Source of the DNA: Ministeria vibrans ATCC 50519
Lineage: Eukaryota; Opisthokonta; Filasterea
DNA: 64,000 nucleotides
Assembly (NCBI GenBank): GCA_943704425.1
Contig: CALSCP010002427.1
Coordinates: 1 to 64,000 of the forward strand
Direction of reading: 5' to 3'
Shown here in pieces: positions 9,323-18,557 of this stretch. The notes below the pieces were generated by a model, which was given only the letters and a program-made list of their open reading frames with translations, was not told the origin of the DNA and did no database searches. Position 1 is the first letter of the stretch, and the number at the start of each line of letters is the position of its first letter. The translations under genes and the position numbers were made by a program.

Positions 9323-12300
9323 TTACACAGTGGATTCGAAGCGCTTCCCAACAAACCTGGTCAGGTCGCTTTCGTTGTGTGCTCGGCACGCCTCGGAGGC
9401 GCGCAACCAACAGTGGTGTCCGTAGACACATGTGAGATTAGTGTAGGTGTTGCGTTGGTGCCGTGCCAGATCGTTGACTGTCCGCGTGTACATGCGCAGC
9501 TTGTCAAAGTTGATCATGTCATCGTTCACCAGCGATGGGTTGCCGTCGCCAATGAACCGCAAGTCCTTCATGTGCACGGGCAGCAACGGCACTGCCGGCT
9601 CATGCTCCTCGAGGCCGCCCCAGTGTTGGCGGTACGCCTTCATGTTGCGCAGGGGCAGTACGAGGGAGCGCAGTCGGCTAAACTCGTTAAAAGCGTTGCT
9701 CGACATCTTGCGCCATGCGCCATCTTGCGAGCGCACCGCGTCCATCGTGAGTCCGCTGACAATGGCCGCCGCGCTAAAGAAATTGTTGCGAGCGAGGCAG
9801 TGGCCACCAACCATGACGAGGAATTCGAGCGTCGCGACCGTATCCACTTCATTGAGCTGGGTGAGTGCCTGCGTCGCACACCAGTACGCCTCCGTGTCAA
9901 AACGCATCACAAAGTCCTGCATGGCAGCGCCCTCCAGCGCCGGTCCTTGCATGTCGCTTATGGACGCGTAAAATTGGTCGGCGGCGCGCCGCATCTGGTC
10001 GCCGAGGAACTCGCGACGGGGTACAAGACGGTAGGCGGCGTGATCGTGTTCGGTGAGTGCGTCCGCGAGCTCTTGTGGGCTCATGCCGGACTCGAGGATA
10101 GACATGGGACGACGCAGCAGTGCCGTGGGACGCGCACGAGCGGCGCGCACAGCAGCGGCCGCGGTCTCCGAAATCGGCGGCGGTGTGGACGGCATGGGAC
10201 CCGTGACGCAACCGGAGCGAAGAGGCGACTGCGGAGAGGAGGTGGGTGCGGGAGAGGCGGTACGTGCGGTAGGGGTGCCAGGCTGGGAGACCACATCACG
10301 GTCGAGCCAATCGGATTCAATGAGACGCGTGCGCAGTTTAGCCGAGTCGCACACTTGACGCCACTCGAGGTCTTTGATGTGCGAGACGAAATGCGCGGCT
10401 GCCGTGCCGAAGCCGTGTGCCTCAATGAGCGCAATGAGGCGGTCAAGACGCTCGCGAAGTCCCGCGCACTGTACAAAGTCGCTCCAATAGTCACACATCC
10501 AAGTGTGTGCGACAGCCATGACTTTGCGCTGGATCACACGCTTCCACCGCACGTAGTAGGCCATGCCGGCCGCGTCGCTCGTCTGCGGCAAGGCAGTGAA
10601 ACGTGCGAGAAGCATCTCAAAAAAGACAATGCGATTCATCATCATGGGATGAGTCAGCAGCAGCGTGTCCAGGTAGATGCGGTCAACGTCCTCCTCGGCT
10701 GCAAGCAGCTCGACCAATCGCTCTCGACGGCCCGCCATGACCACGCCCAGCGAGTTGGGAGACATCACGTCGTGGCCTTTATGCTGCACAATAAGCGTGT
10801 CGAGTCCATTCTCGTTTACAAACAGCGTCGACACCTCGTGCAAGTCTGCCTGGCTTGAGCACACATTGAGTGCCTGAGAAATGCGCGTCTGGACTTGCGA
10901 CGCAGGCGAGTCGATTGGACTTGGTGGGTAGACGGGAGTCGTGGAGGTGCTCTCAGCGAGCGTGGCGGGTGCGACGGAGGTCGGAGATGAGTGACGGTTA
11001 AACAGGTTGGGGGAGGAGAGAGAAGTGCGTGCGCGACGAAAGAGAGACGGTGATGATGCACTAGCGGAGGCGGCCACGGCGGCAGCGGAGGCAGCTGCCG
11101 CTGCATCTGCGGTGTTTAGGCGTCGGCGAGTGAGGAGGGAAAGAGCGCGAGGGGATGCAGACTTGACCGTTGACATTGTTGTTGTCGGTTGTGTGGGTGT
11201 TGTTGGTTGCTCTGGCTCGTGGATCGATTCGTCAAGCGAGATGGTCGACTGGCGAATGACCTCGGGCACCGAGGCAGAGCGGCACGCCTGCGGAAGATGA
11301 GATTGGGGGGAAACACTGCGAGTGCGGGCTGGGGCGCGGGGGATGGGTGCGTTAGCGAGGGAGGTATGATGTGACGCCTGTAATGCAGCGGTGGTGGAGG
11401 TGCTGCTGCTGCTGCTGTTGGTGGTGGCAGTGGCAGTGGCGGTGGTGGTGTTGGGAGACAGTGGTTGAGAAGGGACGGGATCGTGCGTGGTGGCGGAACG
11501 ACTGCTGAGCACGAGGGAGTTGGGTCGCGGTCGTCTCAAAATGTTGGACGAGCCAATGAGGCGTCCAACGAGTCCCAGGAGTGAGTCCTGTCGGGCGGGC
11601 GCAACACGCGTGCGTGGTTTGATGTCGCCGGAGCGGTCGGGAAACCGAATATTTGCATCGTCCACGGTGCGTACACTCACGTCGTGACTCGACCGACCAA
11701 TGGTGCGCGGCGAAGGCGTCGAAGGTGGCACGACGCGAAGCAAGACAGTTTCCGAGATGGACCGGCGTCGCGGATGAGGCATACCCATAGTGTGACCTGT
11801 GCTCGAGGCGCGTCGTCGTGTCTGAAAGTTAGAACGTCGCGCACCGAGTGGCGGGGGCGGAGGAGATGACACCATGTCGGACGTGCACGACGTGGTGGGC
11901 GACGGGGGTGACTGCGCCGCCGCCTTGCATGCCGCCAGCGCCCCAACAGCCTGATGCGACGTGTGCGGGGCACGGTTGAGTCGTCGCGCGACCGATGTGA
12001 ACGTCGACACGCCCACCTTGAGTTGAGCACCCACAAGCGACGCTTCGTCGACAGGCAGAGAATCAAGACTCATGTCGCTACCAAAGCTTTTGCGCGCCAC
12101 CTCCTCCCAGCCCAAGTCCGAGTCGGCCCGCCTCAAAGCTGATGGCGGTGACGCCGTCGCATCACACTCCACGTCCATAATGCTGTCAGGGGTAGGCGTG
12201 AGTCCGGGCGAGCTGGCGGTCGGGCTACCGGGGTTGCAGCCTTGCAGCACTTGACGAAGCGAGCGGTTCGTTTCCACCGTGGCAATTTGCGACCAACTGG

Positions 12301-12757
12301 GCTCACGCAGAAACGCCAAGGCGCTCACCATGGCCTGGTACCACCCTTCGCACTGGGATGCCGATTCAAAGGTCGCCGACAGGATGAGATCGCCGGCTTC
12401 CAGGGTCAGAAGCGACCCGGTCCGGTTCGCACAAATGCCCGCCAATTCCAACGGGGGCACGACCAAGCTCGCCCGCTCGTCGTTCCCGTCGCGGCCCTTG
12501 TCGCGGCCCGCAGCAGTGAAGTAGGGGCTGCCCTCCACAAGGAGCGCATACTCGGGAAGACACACCAAACAGGCATTGGCGCGTGCACCCGACGACGACA
12601 CCGCCTCGCTTGGAGTTGGAATGGCCGACTCCACCCCCTCAAGTGGGTACGGTTCGACGCGAACCGGCGCCACACTGATCGAAAACGTACGCAGTTGCTC
12701 ATTGCATATCACAACGGGGTCGCGCCGTGCGAGTTTGGCGCGCGAGCGATCATGCAT
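9323..12757 (-). CDS. Ras guanine-nucleotide exchange factor (PH-like, RasGEF_N, CDC25 domains)
   Basis: This is an intronless frame of 1,144 residues, ATG to TAA. It should activate a Ras-family GTPase by exchanging GDP for GTP. The C-terminal about 260 residues form a CDC25 catalytic domain: SPQELADALTEHD, then FSAAAIVSGLTMDAV, then VPLLPVHMKDLRFIGDG and INFDKLRMY. A RasGEF_N (REM) module lies at about 640-790, with FLLTHP-type helices (LDTLLLTHPMMMNRIVFFEM). The first about 160 residues have a PH-like beta pattern ending in a Trp helix (CEGWYQAMVSALAFL), which would bring it to membranes. Between them, about 170-620 is a low-complexity Ser/Thr/Pro/Ala-rich linker with many SP/TP and RRxS sites, likely phosphorylated. 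The start codon lies only 44 bp from an assembly gap. A TAG directly precedes it, and a pyrimidine-rich tract lies upstream on the coding strand, so a hidden 5' exon is conceivable. Confidence 0.88.
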   Translation of the reverse strand: MHDRSRAKLARRDPVVICNEQLRTFSISVAPVRVEPYPLEGVESAIPTPSEAVSSSGARANACLVCLPEYALLVEGSPYFTAAGRDKGRDGNDERASLVVPPLELAGICANRTGSLLTLEAGDLILSATFESASQCEGWYQAMVSALAFLREPSWSQIATVETNRSLRQVLQGCNPGSPTASSPGLTPTPDSIMDVECDATASPPSALRRADSDLGWEEVARKSFGSDMSLDSLPVDEASLVGAQLKVGVSTFTSVARRLNRAPHTSHQAVGALAACKAAAQSPPSPTTSCTSDMVSSPPPPPLGARRSNFQTRRRASSTGHTMGMPHPRRRSISETVLLRVVPPSTPSPRTIGRSSHDVSVRTVDDANIRFPDRSGDIKPRTRVAPARQDSLLGLVGRLIGSSNILRRPRPNSLVLSSRSATTHDPVPSQPLSPNTTTATATATTNSSSSSTSTTAALQASHHTSLANAPIPRAPARTRSVSPQSHLPQACRSASVPEVIRQSTISLDESIHEPEQPTTPTQPTTTMSTVKSASPRALSLLTRRRLNTADAAAAASAAAVAASASASSPSLFRRARTSLSSPNLFNRHSSPTSVAPATLAESTSTTPVYPPSPIDSPASQVQTRISQALNVCSSQADLHEVSTLFVNENGLDTLIVQHKGHDVMSPNSLGVVMAGRRERLVELLAAEEDVDRIYLDTLLLTHPMMMNRIVFFEMLLARFTALPQTSDAAGMAYYVRWKRVIQRKVMAVAHTWMCDYWSDFVQCAGLRERLDRLIALIEAHGFGTAAAHFVSHIKDLEWRQVCDSAKLRTRLIESDWLDRDVVSQPGTPTARTASPAPTSSPQSPLRSGCVTGPMPSTPPPISETAAAAVRAARARPTALLRRPMSILESGMSPQELADALTEHDHAAYRLVPRREFLGDQMRRAADQFYASISDMQGPALEGAAMQDFVMRFDTEAYWCATQALTQLNEVDTVATLEFLVMVGGHCLARNNFFSAAAIVSGLTMDAVRSQDGAWRKMSSNAFNEFSRLRSLVLPLRNMKAYRQHWGGLEEHEPAVPLLPVHMKDLRFIGDGNPSLVNDDMINFDKLRMYTRTVNDLARHQRNTYTNLTCVYGHHCWLRASEACRAHNESDLTRFVGKRFESTV

Positions 12758-12768
12758 CTAGTTCGATG

Positions 12769-12801
12769 CGAAAAAAAAGAGAAAAAAAAAAAAAAAAAAA
12801 A
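12769..12801. repeat. Poly-A-rich tract ending at the gap
   Basis: Poly-A interrupted by single G bases runs directly into the N gap. It is a probable cause of the assembly break. Confidence 0.8.
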
Positions 12802-12811
12802 NNNNNNNNNN
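12802..12811. other. Assembly gap (10 N)
   Basis: Ten N bases stand for an unresolved gap between poly-A and (TAA)n. The true length is probably much larger, because about 800 codons of the OGDH gene that begins right after it are missing. Confidence 0.95.
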
Positions 12812-12917
<106 letters not shown>

Positions 12918-12951
12918 TTTCTTTCTCTGCGTCTGTGTGTTCATAAAAAAG

Positions 12952-14095
12952 CGCTCGTTTGGAGCGGTTTTTGCAAATGTCCGATGACGATGAGCAAGGG
13001 TTTCCGGGTCTCAGTCCTGCCACGGCCGAGAAGCAGATCCGCAAAAACAACTGGGTCGTCGTCAACATCACCGAGCCCGCAAACTTCTTCCATGTCCTGC
13101 GTCGTCAGGTCTTCCGCGGTAAACAAACACGAGAGAGATAGAGGGAGACAAACAAAGTGATAGATAGAGAGGGAGAGAGAGAAGAGAGGGAAAGAAACAA
13201 AGTGATAAAGAGAGGGAGAGAGAGAGAAAGGAGGGAGAAAGAAACAAAGTGATAGATAGAGATAGAGAGAGAGGAGGGAGAAAGAAACAAAGTGATAGAG
13301 AGGGAGGAAGAAAGTGATAGAGAGAGAAAAACAAAGTGATAGACAGAGTGATAGACAAAGAGAAACAAAGTGATAGATGAAAAAGTGACACATGCACGCC
13401 AACTCACTGTCTCAACTGTGCTCCACTTACAAAATATGTCTCCTCTGTAGACTTCCGCAAGCCTTTGATTGTGATGTCGCCCAAGTCGCTGTTGCGCCAC
13501 CCGCAGGCCAAGTCGCCCCTGAGTGCCTTTGGACCCGACACATCGTTCCAGCGTCTTCTTACGGATCCCCACGCCGCCCCCGAAAGCGTCAAGCGTGTTG
13601 TTTTCTGCACTGGAAAAATCTACTACGAACTTGATCAGGTATCCCTCATAATAGGGATTGGCCCATTTCTTATGCAACGTAATGATGGTTGTTTGTTCAG
13701 GTGCGCACGGAGGAGTCATTGTCGGACGTTGCTCTTGTGCGACTGGAGCAGATCGCACCCTTTCCCTTTGACCTCGTTGCCGACCAGATGAAGAAGTACA
13801 ACAAGGCGTCTGAGGTTGTTTGGTGTCAGGAGGAGCCCAAGAACATGGGAGGTAAAATAAAATAAAATAAAATAAGGAAACCCCAACCGATGACAAGTCC
13901 AAATGTCATCGCACTCACTGTCTTGGCTTCTCTTTTTTCACAGCCTGGGCCTACGTACGACCGCGCTTTGAGACGGCCCTTGCCGGGACCCAGCCGGCCT
14001 ACGCGGGCCGTGCGCCGTCGGCTGCCACTGCCACGGGCGTCAAGGCCACCTTCAAGACGGAACAGCACGATTTGATTGAGGCCGCTCTCAAGTGA
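12952..14095 (+). CDS. 2-oxoglutarate dehydrogenase E1, C-terminal part only (5' end lost at gap)
   Basis: Four exons (12952-13118, 13451-13638, 13701-13851, 13944-14095; introns 332, 62 and 92 bp, GT-AG, phases consistent) encode the last about 218 residues of the E1 subunit of the mitochondrial 2-oxoglutarate dehydrogenase complex. E1 is the thiamine-diphosphate decarboxylase of the TCA cycle. The match to animal OGDH is unmistakable: [89 protein letters not shown] and [10 protein letters not shown] whole E1 is about 1,000 residues, so the mitochondrial presequence and the TPP-binding domain are missing upstream. An in-frame TAA at 12944 and the N gap stop the frame. The most likely cause is an under-sized gap or a false join rather than a pseudogene, since every visible exon is intact. 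Confidence 0.9.
13120..13392. repeat. Purine-rich imperfect minisatellite in OGDH intron
   Basis: The intron after 13118 is filled with AG-rich DNA in which CAAAGTGATAGA-like motifs recur about eight times, separated by GAGAGAGGGA-type runs. The reverse complement of the same motif recurs at 27580-27655. Confidence 0.85.
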
Positions 14096-14162
14096 TTGAT
14101 TTTTTCTTCTTCTTTATTACAACGTGTCTCCTTTTTTTTGTCTTCAATTGGTGATTTTTTGT

Positions 14163-14871
14163 TTACGCGGTACGCACTAGGAAGCTCATGGCGACCATGC
14201 CGAGAAGGAACGACAGGATGATTTGAGAGCGTGGAGTGACAAGAGCCAGTAGTGACAAGGGAAAGGCCGAGTCGTCGAAACTCATTGCAGTGGGATCGAG
14301 CGACAAGACAAAGAGGGCCATTGCAATGAGCATCAGCACAAGAGCTACAGCCACAAGGTGTCGTGTTGATCTAACGGAAGCGGGCGGCTGTGCGGTGCTG
14401 GATGTGCCGCTTGGCACTCGCAGCGGCGCCTCTCTCTTCGTCGGCGCGGGTGGATTCACAAAGGAGCGCACTGTGCCGCGCTTCAGTTCACGGCCGTCGT
14501 TGCTTGCTAACACTATCAATATTGTGTCCTCAGACGGCGGTTCGCTCGTCCCTACGGGCGTCTGTACGCCGAAACACCAATGGCAAGTTCAAAAAAGTGA
14601 CTTCTCGCCAAAGTGTGTCTTACACGTAAGCGGATCGCTACTGTGGCGAGCGCTCCCGGCTCTAGTGGACCCCGAGTAGGACGAACCGAGTACCTATCGG
14701 GATTGGTGCACTGCAAGCGCTGTCAGTTTCGCAGGATTGTGTGTGGACGTTTGTGCCTACTTTTAGTCGAAACTCTACGGGTAGACTCAATGTATTTCGG
14801 ATGGTGACACTCGTTGAGCTCTGTGTCGGTGTAAATCGTATTGATTCTGGCGAGAAATAACTTCGGGACAT
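14163..14871 (-). CDS. MSP-domain membrane protein (VAP/MOSPD-like)
   Basis: Three exons (14871-14761, 14710-14624, 14561-14163) join in phase 0 to a 198-residue protein. The introns are 50 and 62 bp, GT-AG. The first two exons make a major-sperm-protein domain: FSPESIRFTP, then VTIRNTLSLPVEFRLK, then CTNPDRYSVRPTRGPLEPG and ATVAIRL. This aligns in order with VAP-type MSP domains, which bind FFAT motifs and tether the ER to other membranes. A Pro/Ser-rich linker follows. Two hydrophobic helices lie near the C-terminus (about 135-155, LVAVALVLMLIAMALFVLSL; about 178-195, QIILSFLLGMVAMSFLV), the topology of MOSPD1/MOSPD3 rather than single-anchor VAPs. It is convergent with OGDH (67 bp apart) and head-to-head with LSM8 (102 bp apart). 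Specific FFAT-binding residues were not checked. Confidence 0.8.
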
Positions 14872-14973
14872 GGGATAGAGCGAAGGAGAAGAATATCAAG
14901 TGAAGTGATTGATCATTGAGTTGATCGCTCACTTTTTCTTTTTTTGCTTTGACTTAGTGTATTGCTGTTCTTC
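14872..14973. promoter_or_regulatory. Candidate bidirectional promoter, MOSPD-like / LSM8
   Basis: Only 102 bp separate the two divergent start codons. A T-rich block (14931-14947) lies within. No TATA box is evident. Confidence 0.45.
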
Positions 14974-15723
14974 ATGGCTGCCCTTGAGCCATTTGTGAAC
15001 AAGCTGTGTAGCGTGATCACGAATGACGGTCGTGTTATTGTTGTAAGAACTCTTGCGTCCCTCAACTCCCTTCTCCAAGTGTCTCCGTTGCGTCCAACTC
15101 TTCCAACACTACTGCCAGTAACTTTGCCAGTGCGTCAGATGCGTTTATTCTGCTTTTGAGGTTGTTTGCCAGAGAAACGTTGCTTTCAAAAAAAAGAACA
15201 AAAAAAACGTCGCGTTTGCTGTCGCTTCCTGGGCCTCACTGTGCCCGACCCATGCCTATTCTCTTCCGTTCACGTGTATTCCACGGAATGCCTTTGCATT
15301 CAAGCAGCGTTTCATCTCGATTGCGTCCTTTTGAAACACTTCTCGTATTATATTGCCCTCTCTCTTTCTCTCTCTCTCTCTTTCTCTCTCTCTGTCTTTC
15401 TCTTTCTCACTCTCTCTCTCTCAGGGCCAGCTCAAAGGCTTTGACCAAACGCTCAATGTCATTGTAAGCGATGCACACGAGCGTGTCTTCAACGGCGCCT
15501 CCGGTGTGGAGAAGGTTCCTCTTGGACTCTACATTGTGCGTGGAGACAACATGTAAGGCGACATCATTATCATGTTTGTGAATGAGAGCCGAACACTCAC
15601 ACTCTGCAAAACGGTGCGTGTCTGTGGCGTAGAGCAATAGTTGGTCTTGTCGATGAAGAAGAAGACACTAAAATTGACCTTGAGAGTGTCCATGCCGAGC
15701 CCCTGCCTCCCATCGTACACTGA
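14974..15723 (+). CDS. LSM8: U6 snRNA-associated Sm-like protein LSm8
   Basis: Three exons (14974-15042, 15425-15552, 15633-15723) give a 95-residue protein, matching the usual length of about 96. The introns are 382 and 80 bp, GT-AG. LSm8 is the nuclear-specific subunit of the LSm2-8 ring that binds the U6 3' end and helps in spliceosome assembly. Sm motif 1 reads VITNDGRVIV-GQLKGFDQTLNV and Sm motif 2 reads LGLYIVRGDNIAIVG. The conserved GVEKVPLGLY and GLVDEE also fit LSm8 rather than LSm1. The codon for Ile in GDNIA is split by intron 2 (AT + A), which supports the splice site over the apparent stop just downstream. Its stop lies 50 bp from the stop of SPO11 on the opposite strand. Confidence 0.92.
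15357..15424. repeat. CT-rich tract at 3' end of LSM8 intron 1
   Basis: A pyrimidine run of CTCTCT and TTTCTC units leads directly into the acceptor AG at 15424. It may act as an extended polypyrimidine tract. Confidence 0.8.
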
Positions 15724-15773
15724 ATTAAAAGCGTTGTTGTAATGATTGTAATCTATTCATTTTTTTGTTTTCT

Positions 15774-17129
15774 TCATCGAATCCATGCACCCTTCTCAAT
15801 CTTCTGCGGAAGCAGCTCACTACACAATGTGTCCAAAAAGCACTCAATCTCCGCTTTCCGCCCCATTTGTTGCATTGCCTACCAGAATAATTATCATTAA
15901 TTAGCGTGTCTGAATCAATTCTTGTGTACCTTCACTTCTTGGAGCCACTGCGGATCAGCCTGTGTCAATTCTGCACGCTCTCCCAACAGCTCCAACCGGC
16001 GGCGCTCCACGTCACTCAAGTCCATCTGTAACTCCCGCGGTACTCTTAAAAATAAATACATGTGCAACATTATTTTTGTCTGTGTGTCTTTGTGGTGTGT
16101 GTTTATTGTTGTGTTTGTTCTGTTGTTTGTTGTTTGTTGTGTGTTTATTGTTGCTTGTTGTTTGTTGTTTGTGTGTGTGTATGTGCGTACCGAGCAAGAT
16201 CCGCTGCGTGCACTCCAATCCAAACTGCATCCCGATTGGCCAATCGTCGTGCGTCTTCTTTTAGTTTCTACTTTCAATCTGTTCATTCACCTTTCTCACG
16301 CAGAGGCACACCTTTTTACCTGACTTCCAAATTTGTATGTCAAGGCAATTTCAATGCCGGCCGGATCATAATCGACGAAGATTAATTGTGGCAGTGCAAA
16401 GTGCTCGTGTAGAATCATCAGTAGCTCGCGTGTGGGAATGTCAGGAAACCCACTTCCCTATTAGTTCGGCGAAGCAAGCACACTTTCAGTTTTGCAGGGA
16501 AAAAAATTTATTTTTTTGTTTTGTTTTTGTATATTTTGTCCTCACCGTGACGAGCAGACAAGGACCAACACGCTCCACAAAGTGCTCCTCAAGAAGACGA
16601 TGGAAAACGGTCACTTTCTCAACCACAAACACAAACTGAGCACTCGTTCGCCATTCTACACAGTCGTACTGATCAAGAAACCTCGTTCACCTCACTCCAT
16701 TTTATTTCGTACGCCTCATCTTGTGCGGAGCATTGGGAATTCGTGAGCCCTACACACAAACGATTGTTCCCCTACGGTTTGCGTTTCTTTGTTTGTACCG
16801 ACTCAGGACACTCTCGACAATCAATTACTCTGCCGTCCCCATTGGCATACGACAGTGGCCCGTAGACAAGACCGCGCGGAGGAACAACCTGTCACATAAT
16901 TATGTATTTTTTTTGTTCTTTTTTCCGCGCACAAATTCTCTCGGGGCGTACGACGTGCAGACTGGTGCGGGAACAGCCAATGGCCCGTGACAGTTTGTGA
17001 AGGAGTGCTCGCACCACCTCCATGCTCCCCAGCTCCTTTTGCGCGCTGTAGTATATGTCGCGAGGCGTCGTGTACGTATTGCCAACAACGTGCGCAAGGA
17101 CAGTGCGACACAGAATCAACAGTCGTTCT

Positions 17130-17165
<36 letters not shown>

Positions 17166-17438
17166 GTTGGAAAGAATGCATTAAAGCGTCAGCTTTTGGA
17201 ACCAAGGAGATTCTACTTAAGAAATATTACCTGTCGTGTAAAAATTTCTAGTGTATCGAAGCGACATACTGAACAAGGGACAGAAATAATAAAACAAAAC
17301 GTCACTTTCTTTTTTTCTCTATCTGCTTACACGATCCCCTTCTTGAACTCAGGCAGACGGCCCTGTGACAGCGGATGCAAAAGAGAGCGAACAAAGGCCT
17401 GTATCAGACCAATGGTTGCGTGTCTAAACACACGCGAT

Positions 17439-17492
<54 letters not shown>

Positions 17493-17631
17493 AGAAACGC
17501 GTTTCCATCTTGTTTTCTGACCGATTTTCTTCAGACGTCTCTCCTTCTGCTCGCTCTTGCGGAAATATTCTGTCTCGGATACGCTGCAAAGTGCCTTTTT
17601 GCTGCAGTTCTACGTGCAGGGCTCTTATCAT
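15774..17631 (-). CDS. SPO11: Meiotic double-strand-break protein SPO11 (topoisomerase VI A-type)
   Basis: Eleven exons can be joined (17631-17522, 17423-17331, 17268-17231, 17127-16952, 16888-16799, 16749-16715, 16681-16546, 16457-16320, 16267-16191, 16044-15930, 15878-15774) to about 370 residues; animal SPO11 is about 396. SPO11 cuts both DNA strands by a tyrosine-mediated, topoisomerase-like reaction to start meiotic recombination. The winged-helix catalytic motif PRDIYYSAQKEL holds the expected Tyr (about residue 107). The Toprim domain shows FVFVVEKVTVFHRLL and FVDYDPAGIEIALTYKFGS, with the Glu and DxD metal ligands. The C-terminus RKAEIECFLD...EKGAWIR also fits. All introns are GT-AG except the one between 16714 and 16682, where frame is only kept by a 33-bp GC-AG intron; this spot is unsure. 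Introns 1 and 3 hold a TG repeat and a poly-T tract. Confidence 0.88.
17132..17162. repeat. Poly-T tract (31 bp) in SPO11 intron 3
   Basis: A plus-strand T31 run reads as poly-A just before the acceptor of SPO11 exon 4. This is unusual, because acceptors normally follow a pyrimidine tract. Confidence 0.9.
17440..17491. repeat. (TG)n microsatellite in SPO11 intron 1
   Basis: About 26 GT dinucleotides (CA on the coding strand) lie inside the 98-bp first intron of SPO11. Confidence 0.95.
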
Positions 17632-17794
17632 CAATAAATAAAAAGTGTAATGTAATCAAAGAAATCAAAATGCAATTGCTATTTCATTTTTATCAAGTCA
17701 TCGTCATGAGAAGCATTATTTTGTTTCGCTTCTCATTTTTTTTATAGTATTAATTACTAATTCAATTAGAAACAACTATTATTGTTTTATTCTC

Positions 17795-18505
17795 TCATTG
17801 CACTACAGCAACGGCCAGCACAAGCTCATGGCCCAAGCGTGTGGCCACCCCGCGGACAATTTGAACACGAACAGTGTTGCAATCCACAACACACACAAAA
17901 CACAGCCAATAGTGCTCGTTGAGGCGTCGAGCCCATTCAATCTCATTGAGACTGATCGGAAAGATCATTCGATCGGCGTGCGTTGTCGTTTTCACCTCGA
18001 CGAACACGGCGGAAGTTGGTTCGCTTTCAGTCATGAGCCACTGCAAATCAAATGGACATCCACTTTCCTGCACTTCGTTTACCCACGTAACTTCAACTTT
18101 GAATTTAGCCGCAAGACAGCGTTGTGCATAGCGCTCTCCCCATCGGCCCAGTGCCACAGCGTCGTCACACACTCTCAATGCATCCTCAATCTGAATATCC
18201 AACGTCGAAAACGCAACCGGAGCACATTCTTCAAAAGCATTGAGTTCCACATGTCCCTCAGACGTAAACGACGACAAGTTCAGCGTCAGCTCGTCTCTTG
18301 TGTCGTCCCTCCTACCAACACCATTCCGCGATGTTCCCTCCTCCTCACATTGCAAATGTGACTGGGCGTCATCTGTGCCCCCAGCTCCAAAGCCCCCATC
18401 CTTCAGCACACCGTAGCTGGTGACCACCGCACTCGAGACGGATGCACTTCCTGTGTCACATTTGCCATTCACGCTACCGCCACCACCGCCACCACCACCA
18501 CCACC

Positions 18506-18557
<52 letters not shown>

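Noticed and set aside
12952-14095. OGDH fragment as a pseudogene
   Set aside because: All visible exons are intact with proper introns, and the loss coincides with an assembly gap, so a missing-sequence explanation is better.
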